Source: Clostridium aceticum (GTDB taxonomy: Bacteria > Bacillota > Clostridia > Peptostreptococcales > Natronincolaceae). Taken from it: DNA of 64,000 bases. Positions 16,036-24,718 of the stretch are shown here, piece by piece. Both the position numbers and the translations under genes were made by a program. The stretch is from contig NZ_CP009687.1 in assembly GCF_001042715.1 (NCBI RefSeq), positions 1 to 64,000 of the forward strand, given 5' to 3'. The notes beneath the pieces are model-generated. The model did not search any database, was not told where the DNA came from, and was given only the letters and a program-made list of their open reading frames with translations. How positions within the stretch are numbered: position 1 is the first letter of the stretch; each line of letters opens with the position of its first letter.

Positions 16036-16049
16036 CATTGTTTAGTTTT
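16036..16049 (+). other. 3' arm of the pre-23S processing stalk, operon 1
   Basis: Complement of 13035-13048, located between the 23S and 5S genes. Confidence 0.78.
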
Positions 16050-16072
16050 GAGGGAATAAACCTTCAAAAGAA

Positions 16073-16189
16073 TATCGTGACAATAGCGAAGGGGTCACAC
16101 CTGTTCCCATACCGAACACAGCAGTTAAGCCCTTCAGCGCTGATGGTACTTGGCGGGAAGCTGCCTGGGAGAGTAGGTCGTTGCGATAT
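16073..16189 (+). rRNA. rrf: 5S ribosomal RNA, copy 1
   Basis: About 117 nt with the 5S core GGTCACACCTGTTCCCATAC, CGAACACAGCAGTTAAG and a terminal helix joining ATATCG to CGATAT at the ends. It completes the 16S-23S-5S order. Confidence 0.96.
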
Positions 16190-16192
16190 AGA

Positions 16193-16227
16193 AAAACTTC
16201 TACAGAAAACGTAGAAGTTTTTTTAGT
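16193..16227 (+). terminator. Terminator of rRNA operon 1
   Basis: An 11-bp stem (AAAACTTCTAC at 16193-16203 with GTAGAAGTTTT at 16211-16221) is followed by a T-run. The same hairpin ends operon 2. Confidence 0.93.
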
Positions 16228-16329
16228 TTTTTTGTATTTAATGTAGGGAAGGATCTTGACCCTTCCGTTGTTTATTATAAGGATTTAGGATTAGAATCTA
16301 TTAAGAAAAAAGAATTATGTCCTTTTTGT

Positions 16330-16357
16330 TTTACATGAAACAAAATTATGCTAAAAT
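16330..16357 (+). promoter_or_regulatory. Candidate promoter ahead of the niaR leader
   Basis: TTTACA (16330-16335), a 16-bp spacer and TAAAAT (16352-16357). Transcription would begin near 16364, immediately before the structured leader RNA. Both hexamers deviate from consensus, so this is tentative. Confidence 0.5.
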
Positions 16358-16370
16358 AACGTTAATATTT

Positions 16371-16497
16371 ATTTATAGATGAGCAAGTTTAAACTTTAAT
16401 TTTGATATACACGGTCTACGGTTTCGCCCCAAAACCGTGGGCTGCAAATGTAGCCCTTAGTATATCAAAATTAAGCCCTGGTGTTGTTTATCTATAG
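16371..16497 (+). ncRNA. Unassigned structured leader RNA upstream of niaR
   Basis: A 16-bp stem with one bulged base (16394-16410 with 16460-16475) encloses two hairpins. The first pairs ACGGTTT (16418-16424) with AAACCGT (16432-16438). The second pairs GGGCTGC (16439-16445) with GTAGCCC (16450-16456) around an AAAT loop. The loop of hairpin 1 (CGCCCC) could instead pair with the GGGC just after it, forming a pseudoknot. Further flanking complementarity may extend the base (16371-16380 with 16488-16497). There is no T-run, so it is not a simple terminator. I could not match it to a riboswitch class from memory. Confidence 0.5.
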
Positions 16498-16557
16498 AAG
16501 TAAATTAAAAAAATTGCATATGATAAGCACTTAATATAGAAGAAAAGGATGATTTAT

Positions 16558-17076
16558 ATGAATAGTAGAGAAAGAAGAAAAGCCATAGTAATGGAGTTAA
16601 AAGAAAAAAGTAAGCCTATGAAAGGAACAGAGTTAGCTGCTTATTTTGATGTATCTAGACAAGTAATTGTTCAGGATATAGCTTTGTTAAGGGCGGAAGG
16701 CATAGATATTATAGCTACTCCTCAAGGTTATGTAATACCTCAAAAAGATACAGGGAAGATAAGAAAGACGATTGTTTCAAAACATACGACCTATAAAGAT
16801 ATGAAAGAAGAATTAAAAATTATGATTCATCATGGTGCAAGAATCTTAGATGTTATAGTGGAACATCCAATTTACGGGGAAATAAAAGGAATATTAGATA
16901 TTAGCTATAGAAAAGAACTAGATGAATTTATGGAGAAAGTAAAAAATCAAAAGGCTGAACCACTGTCATCTTTAACAGAAGGAGTTCATATTCACACAGT
17001 AGAAGTGCCCGATGAGGAAACTTTTAAAAAGATGGAAGAGGCTCTTTTAGAAAAAGGTTACTTGATTAATGAATAA
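16558..17076 (+). CDS. niaR: NAD biosynthesis transcriptional repressor NiaR (HTH + 3H domain)
   Basis: A 172-residue regulator: a winged helix-turn-helix (about 5-60, with LAAYFDVSRQVIVQDIALLR) followed by a 3H domain. The 3H domain is named for three conserved histidines, visible here as IHHGARILDVIVEHPIYG and GVHIHTVEVPD. Family members bind nicotinic acid and repress NAD synthesis and niacin uptake genes in Firmicutes. Start chosen at 16558 because AAAAGGA sits nine bases upstream; an in-frame ATG at 16549 overlaps that site. It directly precedes nadABC, its expected targets. Confidence 0.9.
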   Translation: MNSRERRKAIVMELKEKSKPMKGTELAAYFDVSRQVIVQDIALLRAEGIDIIATPQGYVIPQKDTGKIRKTIVSKHTTYKDMKEELKIMIHHGARILDVIVEHPIYGEIKGILDISYRKELDEFMEKVKNQKAEPLSSLTEGVHIHTVEVPDEETFKKMEEALLEKGYLINE

Positions 17077-17102
17077 AAATGTGATATATTTTTTACAAAT
17101 AG

Positions 17103-17133
17103 GTGACAAGACAGATGTAAAAACATATGTAAT
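17103..17133 (+). promoter_or_regulatory. nadA promoter with putative NiaR operator
   Basis: A near-perfect palindrome, ACAGATGT-AAAA-ACATATGT (17111-17130), lies between a -35-like GTGACA (17103-17108) and a -10-like TATGTA (17126-17131). The arms resemble the ACA..TGT type of half-site expected for NiaR. A regulator bound here would block initiation. Assignment is by position and symmetry. Confidence 0.6.
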
Positions 17134-17178
17134 ATCATATAAAAATAAGAGAAGATCTTTATAGAGGGGAATGATTTT

Positions 17179-18102
17179 GTGTCGGAACAAATAACAGAAA
17201 GTGAAATGATTGAAGAAATAAAACGGTTAAAAAAAGAAAAAAATGCTATTATACTTGCTCATAACTATCAGATACCAGAAGTCCAAGAAATTGCTGATAT
17301 TGTAGGAGATTCTTTAAAACTAAGTCAAGAGGCAGCAAAAACAAATGCAGATATCATTGTTTTAAGCGGCGTACATTTTATGGCGGAAAGCGTAAAAATT
17401 CTTTCTCCAGAAAAAAAAGTTTTATTACCAGTTTATGATGCTGGCTGTCCTATGGCGGATATGATTGATGTTGAGCAGTTAAGAGAATTTAAGAAAAGAT
17501 ACCCAAACATCCCCGTTGTGTGTTACGTTAATTCTTCTGCTGAAGTAAAAGGAGAAAGTGATATTTGCTGTACCTCTTCTAATGCATTAAAGATTGTAAG
17601 AAGCCTGGAATCAGACAAAGTTTTATTTATCCCTGATAAGAACTTAGGCAGTTATATTGCAAAGCAATTACCGGAGAAAGAAATCATTTCATGGGAGGGG
17701 TTTTGTATTACACATCATCGTGTAAAGCCAGAAGAAATAGATACTGTTAAAGAGAAGCATCCAAAGGCCCTTGTTCTAGTACATCCAGAGTGTACACCTG
17801 AAGTAGTAGAAAAGGCTGATTTTGTGGGAAGTACCTCTGAAATTATACAGTATGCTACTGAGTCTGAAAACAAAACCTTTGTTATTGGTACAGAAATGGG
17901 GGTCCTACACAAACTTAGAACAAATAACCCTGATAAAAAGTTTTATTTGCTATCACCAGCCCTCGTTTGTTTTAATATGAAAAAAACTACATTAAAGGAT
18001 GTTTACTTAGCCTTAAAAAATGAAGAAAAAGAAATTATAGTAGAGGAAGAAATCAGACAAAAGGCATTAAAAACATTGGAAACAATGATAAATATCTGTT
18101 AA
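17179..18102 (+). CDS. nadA: Quinolinate synthase NadA
   Basis: A [4Fe-4S] enzyme condensing iminoaspartate with dihydroxyacetone phosphate to quinolinate. At 307 residues it has the usual triplicated fold. The likely cluster cysteines are C90 (DAGCPMAD), C176 (GFCITHH) and C264 (ALVCFNMK); the conserved HPEC block at about 202-205 is also present. The start is GTG, eight bases after GAGGGGA. It is the first gene of nadA-nadB-nadC, 14 bp from nadB. Confidence 0.97.
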   Translation: MSEQITESEMIEEIKRLKKEKNAIILAHNYQIPEVQEIADIVGDSLKLSQEAAKTNADIIVLSGVHFMAESVKILSPEKKVLLPVYDAGCPMADMIDVEQLREFKKRYPNIPVVCYVNSSAEVKGESDICCTSSNALKIVRSLESDKVLFIPDKNLGSYIAKQLPEKEIISWEGFCITHHRVKPEEIDTVKEKHPKALVLVHPECTPEVVEKADFVGSTSEIIQYATESENKTFVIGTEMGVLHKLRTNNPDKKFYLLSPALVCFNMKKTTLKDVYLALKNEEKEIIVEEEIRQKALKTLETMINIC

Positions 18103-18116
18103 GGAGATTAAAAACA

Positions 18117-19634
18117 ATGAAGGATAAATCTGTTATTGATGGTGACGTCATTGTTATAGGCACAGGTATTGCAGGACTGTTTACAGCATTAAATATCGAT
18201 TCTAGGTATAAAGTGATTTTAATAAGCAAAACAACAATAGAGAAAAACAATAGTGGACTAGCTCAAGGAGGCATAGCTGTTTCTGTAAATAAGGATATCC
18301 ACTTTGAGGATACTTTAAAGGCAGGCTGTTATTGTAACAATCAAGAAACTTTAAAAATACTTGTTGAGGAATCTAGTGAAAATATTGAAAAATTAATCGC
18401 TTATGGTGTAAATTTTGATAGAGACGATCAAGGTACATTAAAATTTACCAGAGAGGGAGGACATAGGCAAAATAGTATTCTTCATGTAAAGGATGCTACA
18501 GGGAAGGAAATTATTAAAATATTAACTGAAGAAGTAAAAAAATCTACCAATATAAAAATTATAGAGAATGTTTTTGCAATAGATCTTATAACAGAAGAAA
18601 ACAGAGCAAAGGCAGTTTTATGTATAGATGAAGCTGGCAATAAGATGATTTATCAAGGAAAAGCATTTGTAATGGCAACAGGGGGTATCGGTCAAATTTA
18701 TAAAAATACAACCAATAATACTATAGCTACTGGCGATGGTATTGCTATGGCTCATAGAGCTTCAGTGAAGATAAGAGATATGGAATTTGTGCAATTTCAC
18801 CCTACAGCCCTATATAATCTAAAGGAAGGGCAATGTTTTTTAATCTCTGAAGCTGTAAGAGGAGAAGGTGCTATTCTTAGAAATCTTCAAGGGGAAGCTT
18901 TTATGGGGAACTATCATGAAATGAAAGATTTAGCTCCTAGAGATATTGTAGCAAGATCTATTTTTACTGAAATGAAGAAGGATCATCGTCCTTTTGTTTA
19001 CTTAGATATTACCCATCAGTCTGAAAAATTTATTAAAGAGAGGTTTCCAACAATTTATCAGCATTGCCTTTCACAAGGAATAGACATGGCGAAACAGTAT
19101 ATTCCGGTAGTACCAGTAGAGCATTATGTTATGGGGGGAATATGGACAGATATAGATGGTAAAACAAGTATGGAGGGACTATATGCCTGTGGAGAATGTG
19201 CCTGTACGGGTGTTCACGGTAGTAACAGATTGGCTAGTAATTCTCTTTTAGAAGGGATTGTGTTTGGAAACAGGGTGGCTACAGCGATTAGCAGTTATCT
19301 TCTTAAATATGACATAAGCAATAAGGTCCTTGATGATTCTATAGATTTTTACTCTATAGAAAAAGAAGATAAAAGAGATTTCTCAATAAATATAGGGAAA
19401 TTTATAAAAAAATTAAAAGATATTATGCAAAATCAGGTTTCCATTATAAGAAGTGAAGCAGAATTGAAAAAAGCCTTTATAGAAATAACAATAATGAAGG
19501 AGTCTTTGAGGAAAAATCAACAAGAAACTATTGCTTATTATGAATTAAACAATATGCTGACGGTAGCACTATTGATTATAAAAGCTGCTACGAAAAGAAA
19601 GGAAAGTATGGGTGCTCACTATCTTGTAAGCTAA
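18117..19634 (+). CDS. nadB: L-aspartate oxidase NadB
   Basis: FAD enzyme oxidising L-aspartate to iminoaspartate for NadA; in anaerobes fumarate can be the electron acceptor. At 505 residues it has the FAD-binding motif VIGTGIAGLFTAL near the N-terminus, the succinate dehydrogenase-like EFVQFHPTAL, substrate loop EAVRGEGAILRN, and ACTGVHGSNRLASNSLLEG near the end of the flavin domain, then a helical C-terminal domain. The start has AAGGAG upstream. Confidence 0.97.
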   Translation: MKDKSVIDGDVIVIGTGIAGLFTALNIDSRYKVILISKTTIEKNNSGLAQGGIAVSVNKDIHFEDTLKAGCYCNNQETLKILVEESSENIEKLIAYGVNFDRDDQGTLKFTREGGHRQNSILHVKDATGKEIIKILTEEVKKSTNIKIIENVFAIDLITEENRAKAVLCIDEAGNKMIYQGKAFVMATGGIGQIYKNTTNNTIATGDGIAMAHRASVKIRDMEFVQFHPTALYNLKEGQCFLISEAVRGEGAILRNLQGEAFMGNYHEMKDLAPRDIVARSIFTEMKKDHRPFVYLDITHQSEKFIKERFPTIYQHCLSQGIDMAKQYIPVVPVEHYVMGGIWTDIDGKTSMEGLYACGECACTGVHGSNRLASNSLLEGIVFGNRVATAISSYLLKYDISNKVLDDSIDFYSIEKEDKRDFSINIGKFIKKLKDIMQNQVSIIRSEAELKKAFIEITIMKESLRKNQQETIAYYELNNMLTVALLIIKAATKRKESMGAHYLVS

Positions 19635-19656
19635 AAAGTTTTTGGGAGGAATAATA

Positions 19657-20499
19657 TTGTATAATAAGTTTTTAATAGAAAAAATCATAAAAAATGCATT
19701 GATAGAAGATATAAATTATATAGACTTAACAACAGACATTTTATTAGAAGAAGATCAGATGGGAAGGGCTATAATGATAGCCAAAGAAGAAGGTGTTATA
19801 GCAGGAATTTCAGTAGTAGAAATGGTGTTTGGATTAATTGATTCTATGATGGAAGTAATACCAGTGAAAAAAGATGGAGATTTTGTAGCAGAAGGAGAAA
19901 AGCTTATTGAAATAGGGGGTAAAATAAAAAATCTATTAAAGGGAGAAAGAATAGCTTTAAACTTTTTGCAGAGAATGTCAGGAATTGCAACAAAATCTAG
20001 GAGATACAGTGAGCTTGTCAAAGATTATGATGTAAAAGTTGTGGATACAAGAAAAACGACACCAGGGCTTAGGATTTTAGAAAAGTATGCCGTTAGAGTA
20101 GGGGGATGTCATAACCATCGCTTTAACTTATCAGATGCAGTATTAATCAAGGACAACCACATTAAGGCAGTAGGTAGTATTACAAGAGCAATAGACCAGT
20201 GTAGAAAAAATGTTTCTCACACTGTAAAAATAGAGGTAGAGGTAGAAACAATTCAACAATTAAAGGAAGCTTTAGAGGCAAAAGCAGATATTATTATGCT
20301 GGATAATATGAGTATAGAAACCATGAAGGAAGCTGTAGCTATAACCAATAAGTCAGCTATTTTAGAAGCTTCCGGCAATATCACAAAGGAAAAATTACTA
20401 AAAATTGCTGAAATAGGAGTAGATATTATATCGGTAGGAGAATTAACTCACTCCACAAAAGCTATGGATATAAGTATGAATCTAGTTAATGAGGGGTAA
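19657..20499 (+). CDS. nadC: Nicotinate-nucleotide pyrophosphorylase (quinolinate phosphoribosyltransferase) NadC
   Basis: Converts quinolinate and PRPP to nicotinate mononucleotide. From the preferred TTG start it has 280 residues, the normal length. Conserved segments include ERIALNFLQRMSGIAT, VVDTRKTTPGLR, GGCHNHRFNLSDAVLIKDNH and IEVEVETIQQLKEA. The TTG at 19657 has GGGAGGA six bases upstream; the longer frame from 19642 would begin inside that site. Confidence 0.95.
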   Translation: MYNKFLIEKIIKNALIEDINYIDLTTDILLEEDQMGRAIMIAKEEGVIAGISVVEMVFGLIDSMMEVIPVKKDGDFVAEGEKLIEIGGKIKNLLKGERIALNFLQRMSGIATKSRRYSELVKDYDVKVVDTRKTTPGLRILEKYAVRVGGCHNHRFNLSDAVLIKDNHIKAVGSITRAIDQCRKNVSHTVKIEVEVETIQQLKEALEAKADIIMLDNMSIETMKEAVAITNKSAILEASGNITKEKLLKIAEIGVDIISVGELTHSTKAMDISMNLVNEG

Positions 20500-20533
20500 T
20501 TTAATAAAAATCATGTAAAGAGAGGGAATATAG

Positions 20534-21583
20534 ATGAAAATCAATGGTGAAGGAGCTTCTATAAGGGAGTATTTTACAAAAGCACTAAATGGTATGGCTT
20601 TAGGCCTGTTTTCTTCTCTGATTATTGGACTTATTCTAAAACAAATAGGCGAACTAGTAAATATTCCTATACTGATGTCTTTTGGACAGATGGCTCAATT
20701 CTTAATGGGACCTGCTATAGGTGCTGGAGTAGCTTTTGCAGTGGGAGCACCTTCTCTAGGAATTTTTGCTTCAATAGCTACGGGGGCTATAGGTGCAAAT
20801 ACCATATTTCTAACAGAGGCAGGAGCTTATAGCATAAGAACAGGGGAGCCAGTGGGAGCTTTTGTAGCAGCTTTAATAGGAGCAGAAGTAGCAAAATTGA
20901 TCGTAGGGAAAACAAAGGTAGATATTGTCTTGATTCCTGCCCTTACCATTATAGCAGGAGGATTGGCAGGAAACTTTATAGGTCCTGCGGTAGCAGCTAT
21001 TATGACAGGATTAGGACAGATTATCAACAGTCTTACAGTGATACATCCAATTCCTATGGGGATACTAGTATCAGCTTTAATGGGTATGATTCTGACCTTA
21101 CCTATCAGTAGTGCTGCCCTAGCTATATCTTTAGGTTTAGATGGTTTAGCAGCAGGTGCTGCTGTAGTAGGCTGTGCTACTCAAATGATAGGATTTGGTG
21201 TAGCTAGTTATAAGGAAAATGGTTTTGGGGGATTTATTGCCCAAGGTTTAGGTACCAGTATGTTACAAGTACCTAATATTATAAAAAATCCTTTGATATG
21301 GATTCCTCCTACATTAGCAAGTGCTTTATTAGGACCTTTGGCCACCACATTATTTTCAATGGAAAACAATAGTATAGGGGCAGGTATGGGCACCAGTGGC
21401 TTAGTAGGACAGTTTGGCACCTTCGCAAAAATGGTTACAGAGCAAGGCAATCCCTCTACTACAGTCCTAGTAAAGGTAATAATTCTACACTTTATTCTCC
21501 CAGCAATAGTTACTCTCATTATTGCAAAATATATGAGAAAAAAAGGATGGATCAAATTGGGAGATATGAAACTAAATCAATAA
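20534..21583 (+). CDS. PTS_EIIC_2-family membrane protein in the nad operon
   Basis: A 349-residue, glycine- and alanine-rich polytopic membrane protein with about eight to ten hydrophobic segments, such as ALGLFSSLIIGLILKQIG and GILVSALMGMILTLPISSAA. The repeated small-residue pattern fits the PTS_EIIC_2 group, which resembles phosphotransferase IIC permeases but has no IIA or IIB domain here. It starts 34 bp after nadC behind GAGAGGGA and is probably co-transcribed with nadABC. The substrate is unknown; context suggests a role in uptake of an NAD precursor, which is inference only. Confidence 0.75.
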   Translation: MKINGEGASIREYFTKALNGMALGLFSSLIIGLILKQIGELVNIPILMSFGQMAQFLMGPAIGAGVAFAVGAPSLGIFASIATGAIGANTIFLTEAGAYSIRTGEPVGAFVAALIGAEVAKLIVGKTKVDIVLIPALTIIAGGLAGNFIGPAVAAIMTGLGQIINSLTVIHPIPMGILVSALMGMILTLPISSAALAISLGLDGLAAGAAVVGCATQMIGFGVASYKENGFGGFIAQGLGTSMLQVPNIIKNPLIWIPPTLASALLGPLATTLFSMENNSIGAGMGTSGLVGQFGTFAKMVTEQGNPSTTVLVKVIILHFILPAIVTLIIAKYMRKKGWIKLGDMKLNQ

Positions 21584-21597
21584 TTTGTAAAAAAAAG

Positions 21598-21648
21598 ATT
21601 CCCATAGTATAATAAATCTATAAAATGCTATGGGATTTTGTTTTTTTT
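21598..21648 (+). terminator. Terminator after the nad operon
   Basis: TCCCATAG (21600-21607) pairs with CTATGGGA (21628-21635) across a loop of about 20 nt, followed by a T-rich run. The large loop makes it less certain than others. Confidence 0.65.
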
Positions 21649-21666
21649 GAGAAGGAGGGGGAATTT

Positions 21667-24411
21667 TTGAAAAAAAGTAAGAAAATCTTGATGGTTTCAA
21701 TTATTGGAGCTATTTTTATTTTTGCTGGATTTTTCAACGAAATAATCAACTTTATTGCAGATTATCAATGGTTTAGTGAACTAGGTTATAACGAAGTCTT
21801 TTTAACAAAACTTAAAACACAGTTTCAGCTAGGTATTCCTATATTTCTTATTTCTACGCTTTTTTATTATGTTTATTTAATCATCTTAAAGAAGGGTTAT
21901 TACAAAAAAACACAGGCTTACGAAGTAGGTATAAGTGAAAAAACAGTAAATCAGATTATAGTAATTCCGTCAGTGTTATTAGGTTTTATTACCGCTACTT
22001 CAATAGCTGGTAAGTTATGGATACGTCTTTTGATGTATTTTCATGCAGAGGGATTTGATATAGTGGATCCTATATTTAATAAAGATGTTTCTTTTTATAT
22101 ATTTAAATTACCAGTAATACAGCAGTTGTTAAGCACTTTTATAGGGCTATTGGTAGCTTTGGTTTTTGTCACCTTTGCTTTCTATGCTCTTATGCTTTTT
22201 ATAAAAAAGCCTACCTATTATGATTCAGAAGAAGAAATCAAATGGAACAAAAGTGTTTTGAAAAATTTTACGGATTTGGGAATCAAACAACTGACCTTGA
22301 TTGGTGTTGTGTTCTTTATGATTTTAGCAGCAAATCATTATCTAGCAGCCTATAACTTATTGTATTCTTCGACAGGGGCTGTTTATGGGGCAGGGTATAC
22401 GGATATTCATGTTAGTTTGATTTTGTATAGAGTACAGATGGTGATTTCTTTATTATCAGCAGCAGCATTGGTTTTTGGTTATTTTAAAAGATCGTGGAAA
22501 AAAGCACTGTTGGTGCCTGCTGCTTTAATTGTTGTCACTATTTTAGGGAATGTAGTAGCATTAGGTGTAGAAAAATTGGTGGTAGAACCTAATGTTATAG
22601 CAAAAGAAACTCCTTATATACGAAATAATATAGAATATACAAGAAAAGCCTATGGTCTTCAGGATGTTACTGTTAGAGAGTTTAATGTAAAAAATAATTT
22701 AACATTAGAAGATTTGAAAAACAATCAAGAAACCATTGAAAATATAAGAATCAATGACTACAGACCTACTATAGAATCCTATAATCAACTACAAGCCATA
22801 AGACCCTATTATCGCTTTTTAGATGTAGATATTGATCGATATATGATTAATGGAGAGTATAAGCAGGTTTTCTTAGCACCTAGAGAACTGGACCAAAGCA
22901 GGTTAAGTGAGAACGCAAGAACATGGATAAATCAGCACTTAAAATATACCCATGGTTATGGTATAGCATTATCTCCTGTAAATGCTGTTACTACTGAGGG
23001 ACAGCCAGAACTTTTGATTAGAAATATACCTCCTGTAAGCAGTATAGATATCGACATAGAAAGACCAGAAATTTACTTTGGAGAACTAACAAATGAATAT
23101 ATTATTATAAATACAAAGGAAAAAGAGTTTGACTATCCACTAGGAGGAGATGCAAATGCAGAGACAATGTATGAAGGAACTGCTGGAATTTCTTTAGGTG
23201 GTCTCAATAGATTGTTATACACTCTGCATGAAAGAAGTCTAAAAATACTGATTTCCAACAGCATTACATCAGAAAGTAGAATTATAAGAGATAGAAATAT
23301 TTTAGATAGAGTAAATAAAATAGCTCCCTTTATTCACTATGATGAAGATCCTTATATTGTAATAAGCGAAGGAAGACTTTATTGGATCATAGATGGTTAT
23401 ACCATTACAAATAATTATCCCTACGCCACACCTTATATGGCAGGAAGAAATAATTATATTAGAAATTCTGTAAAGGTAGTAATTGATGCTTATAATGGGG
23501 ACACAAACTATTATATTTCCGACAACGATGATCCTGTTATTAGAACCTATAGAAATATTTTCCCACAGTTATTTAAAGACTTTGAAGAAATGCCAGAAGG
23601 CCTAAAAAGCCATATTCGTTATCCTCAAGTATTATTTGATATTCAGGCAGAGGTGTATGAACTTTACCATGTCACCAACCCCTCCATCTTCTATACAGAA
23701 GAAGATGTTTGGAATATAGCACAAGAAAAGTATGCGGGGGGACAACAAAATGTAGAATCTCAGTATATGATCATGAAATTGCCGGGAAAAGAAAAGGAAG
23801 AATTTGTTCTATCGGTTCCTTATACTCCTAATAGAATGCCAAATATGACAGCTATATTAAAAGCTAGAAATGATGGAGAGAACTATGGAGAACTTATTCT
23901 TTATCGATTACCAAAGGATCAAAATATCTACGGACCTATGCAAATAGAAAATAGGATTGATGGAGACTCACAAATATCTCAAAATCTAACCTTATGGGGA
24001 GAAGGAGGGTCTTCCGTGATTAGAGGAAACCTTTTGGTCATCCCTATAGAAGAGTCTTTACTTTATGTGGAACCTCTTTATATAAGGGCTTCTAGCCAAA
24101 ACAGTCTTCCAGAGGTGAAAAAGGTTATTGTAGCCTATAGAGATCAAATTGTTATGGAAAAAACCTTAGAACTTGCTTTAGAAAAGATATTTGGAGCAAC
24201 TACGCCATCAGAAGTACCAGCAGAGACACCATCAGAAACGCCACAAACTCCAAGAGATGATACTGATGTACAAAGTCTTATCCAAAGGGCTAATAGAGCA
24301 TTTGAAAATGCTAATCGCTCTTCTCAAGAAGGAAACTGGGCTGAGTATGGAAGGTATATTAAAGAGCTAGAAGAAATTTTAAAACAAATGAATACTGAGA
24401 ATAGTAATTAA
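21667..24411 (+). CDS. UPF0182 family membrane protein
   Basis: A 914-residue protein from the TTG at 21667, which follows AAGGAGGGGG; the longer frame from 21625 starts inside the preceding terminator. About seven hydrophobic segments occupy the first 310 residues (for example ILMVSIIGAIFIFAGFF). A large soluble region follows, likely outside the membrane, with a conserved core including IRPYYRFLDVDIDRY and YIINTKEKEFDYP. A proline-, threonine- and glutamate-rich linker then leads to a short helical tail. UPF0182 is widespread in Firmicutes, Actinobacteria and cyanobacteria; its function is not known to me. Confidence 0.88.
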   Translation: MKKSKKILMVSIIGAIFIFAGFFNEIINFIADYQWFSELGYNEVFLTKLKTQFQLGIPIFLISTLFYYVYLIILKKGYYKKTQAYEVGISEKTVNQIIVIPSVLLGFITATSIAGKLWIRLLMYFHAEGFDIVDPIFNKDVSFYIFKLPVIQQLLSTFIGLLVALVFVTFAFYALMLFIKKPTYYDSEEEIKWNKSVLKNFTDLGIKQLTLIGVVFFMILAANHYLAAYNLLYSSTGAVYGAGYTDIHVSLILYRVQMVISLLSAAALVFGYFKRSWKKALLVPAALIVVTILGNVVALGVEKLVVEPNVIAKETPYIRNNIEYTRKAYGLQDVTVREFNVKNNLTLEDLKNNQETIENIRINDYRPTIESYNQLQAIRPYYRFLDVDIDRYMINGEYKQVFLAPRELDQSRLSENARTWINQHLKYTHGYGIALSPVNAVTTEGQPELLIRNIPPVSSIDIDIERPEIYFGELTNEYIIINTKEKEFDYPLGGDANAETMYEGTAGISLGGLNRLLYTLHERSLKILISNSITSESRIIRDRNILDRVNKIAPFIHYDEDPYIVISEGRLYWIIDGYTITNNYPYATPYMAGRNNYIRNSVKVVIDAYNGDTNYYISDNDDPVIRTYRNIFPQLFKDFEEMPEGLKSHIRYPQVLFDIQAEVYELYHVTNPSIFYTEEDVWNIAQEKYAGGQQNVESQYMIMKLPGKEKEEFVLSVPYTPNRMPNMTAILKARNDGENYGELILYRLPKDQNIYGPMQIENRIDGDSQISQNLTLWGEGGSSVIRGNLLVIPIEESLLYVEPLYIRASSQNSLPEVKKVIVAYRDQIVMEKTLELALEKIFGATTPSEVPAETPSETPQTPRDDTDVQSLIQRANRAFENANRSSQEGNWAEYGRYIKELEEILKQMNTENSN

Positions 24412-24419
24412 AATAAAAT

Positions 24420-24450
24420 GCACCCCTCCTTATAGGAAGGGTGCGTTTAT
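24420..24450. terminator. Bidirectional terminator between UPF0182 and the orphan gene
   Basis: GCACCC (24420-24425) pairs with GGGTGC (24439-24444), with an inner TCC/GGA helix. T-rich sequence follows on both strands, suiting the two converging genes. Confidence 0.75.
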
Positions 24451-24479
24451 TTTAAATAAGAACTCATTTTTTGTTTCCT

Positions 24480-24683
24480 TTAAAAACGAGTTCTTAATTG
24501 CTTCAGTTCTTCTAAAGACATATGATCTAACAGCTGTGCTTTTCGAGCAAATTCCTGTCGTGTAATAATATTTTTTTCCACCAGTAATTCAACCAAAGTA
24601 GCAATAGCCAAAGTATTTCTATAGTCAATATTTTTCATATCACTTATTTGTCCTATTAAATCTACTTCACTTACTTTTTCCAT
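24480..24683 (-). CDS. Small hypothetical protein, 67 residues
   Basis: A predicted helical protein without cysteines or a signal peptide. The middle reads LVELLVEKNIITRQEFARKA, a pattern seen in many short clostridial helical proteins, but I cannot assign a family. On the minus strand the ATG follows TAGGGGGAAC with TATACT about 20 bp further upstream, so it looks expressed as a single gene. It converges on the UPF0182 gene. Confidence 0.7.
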   Translation of the reverse strand: MEKVSEVDLIGQISDMKNIDYRNTLAIATLVELLVEKNIITRQEFARKAQLLDHMSLEELKQLRTRF

Positions 24684-24718
24684 AAAAAGTTCCCCCTATA
24701 AAGTATAGTATATTCAGA

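Noticed and set aside
16394-16475. Purine-type riboswitch for the structured RNA before niaR
   Set aside because: The TATAC/GTATA stem and a TCTAC string are suggestive, but the conserved junction sequences and loop-loop contacts of purine riboswitches are absent.
24480-24496. GAGTTCTTA / TAAGAACTC inverted repeat (24457-24496) as a separate terminator for the minus-strand gene
   Set aside because: One arm lies within the coding sequence and the adjacent GC-rich bidirectional hairpin explains termination better.
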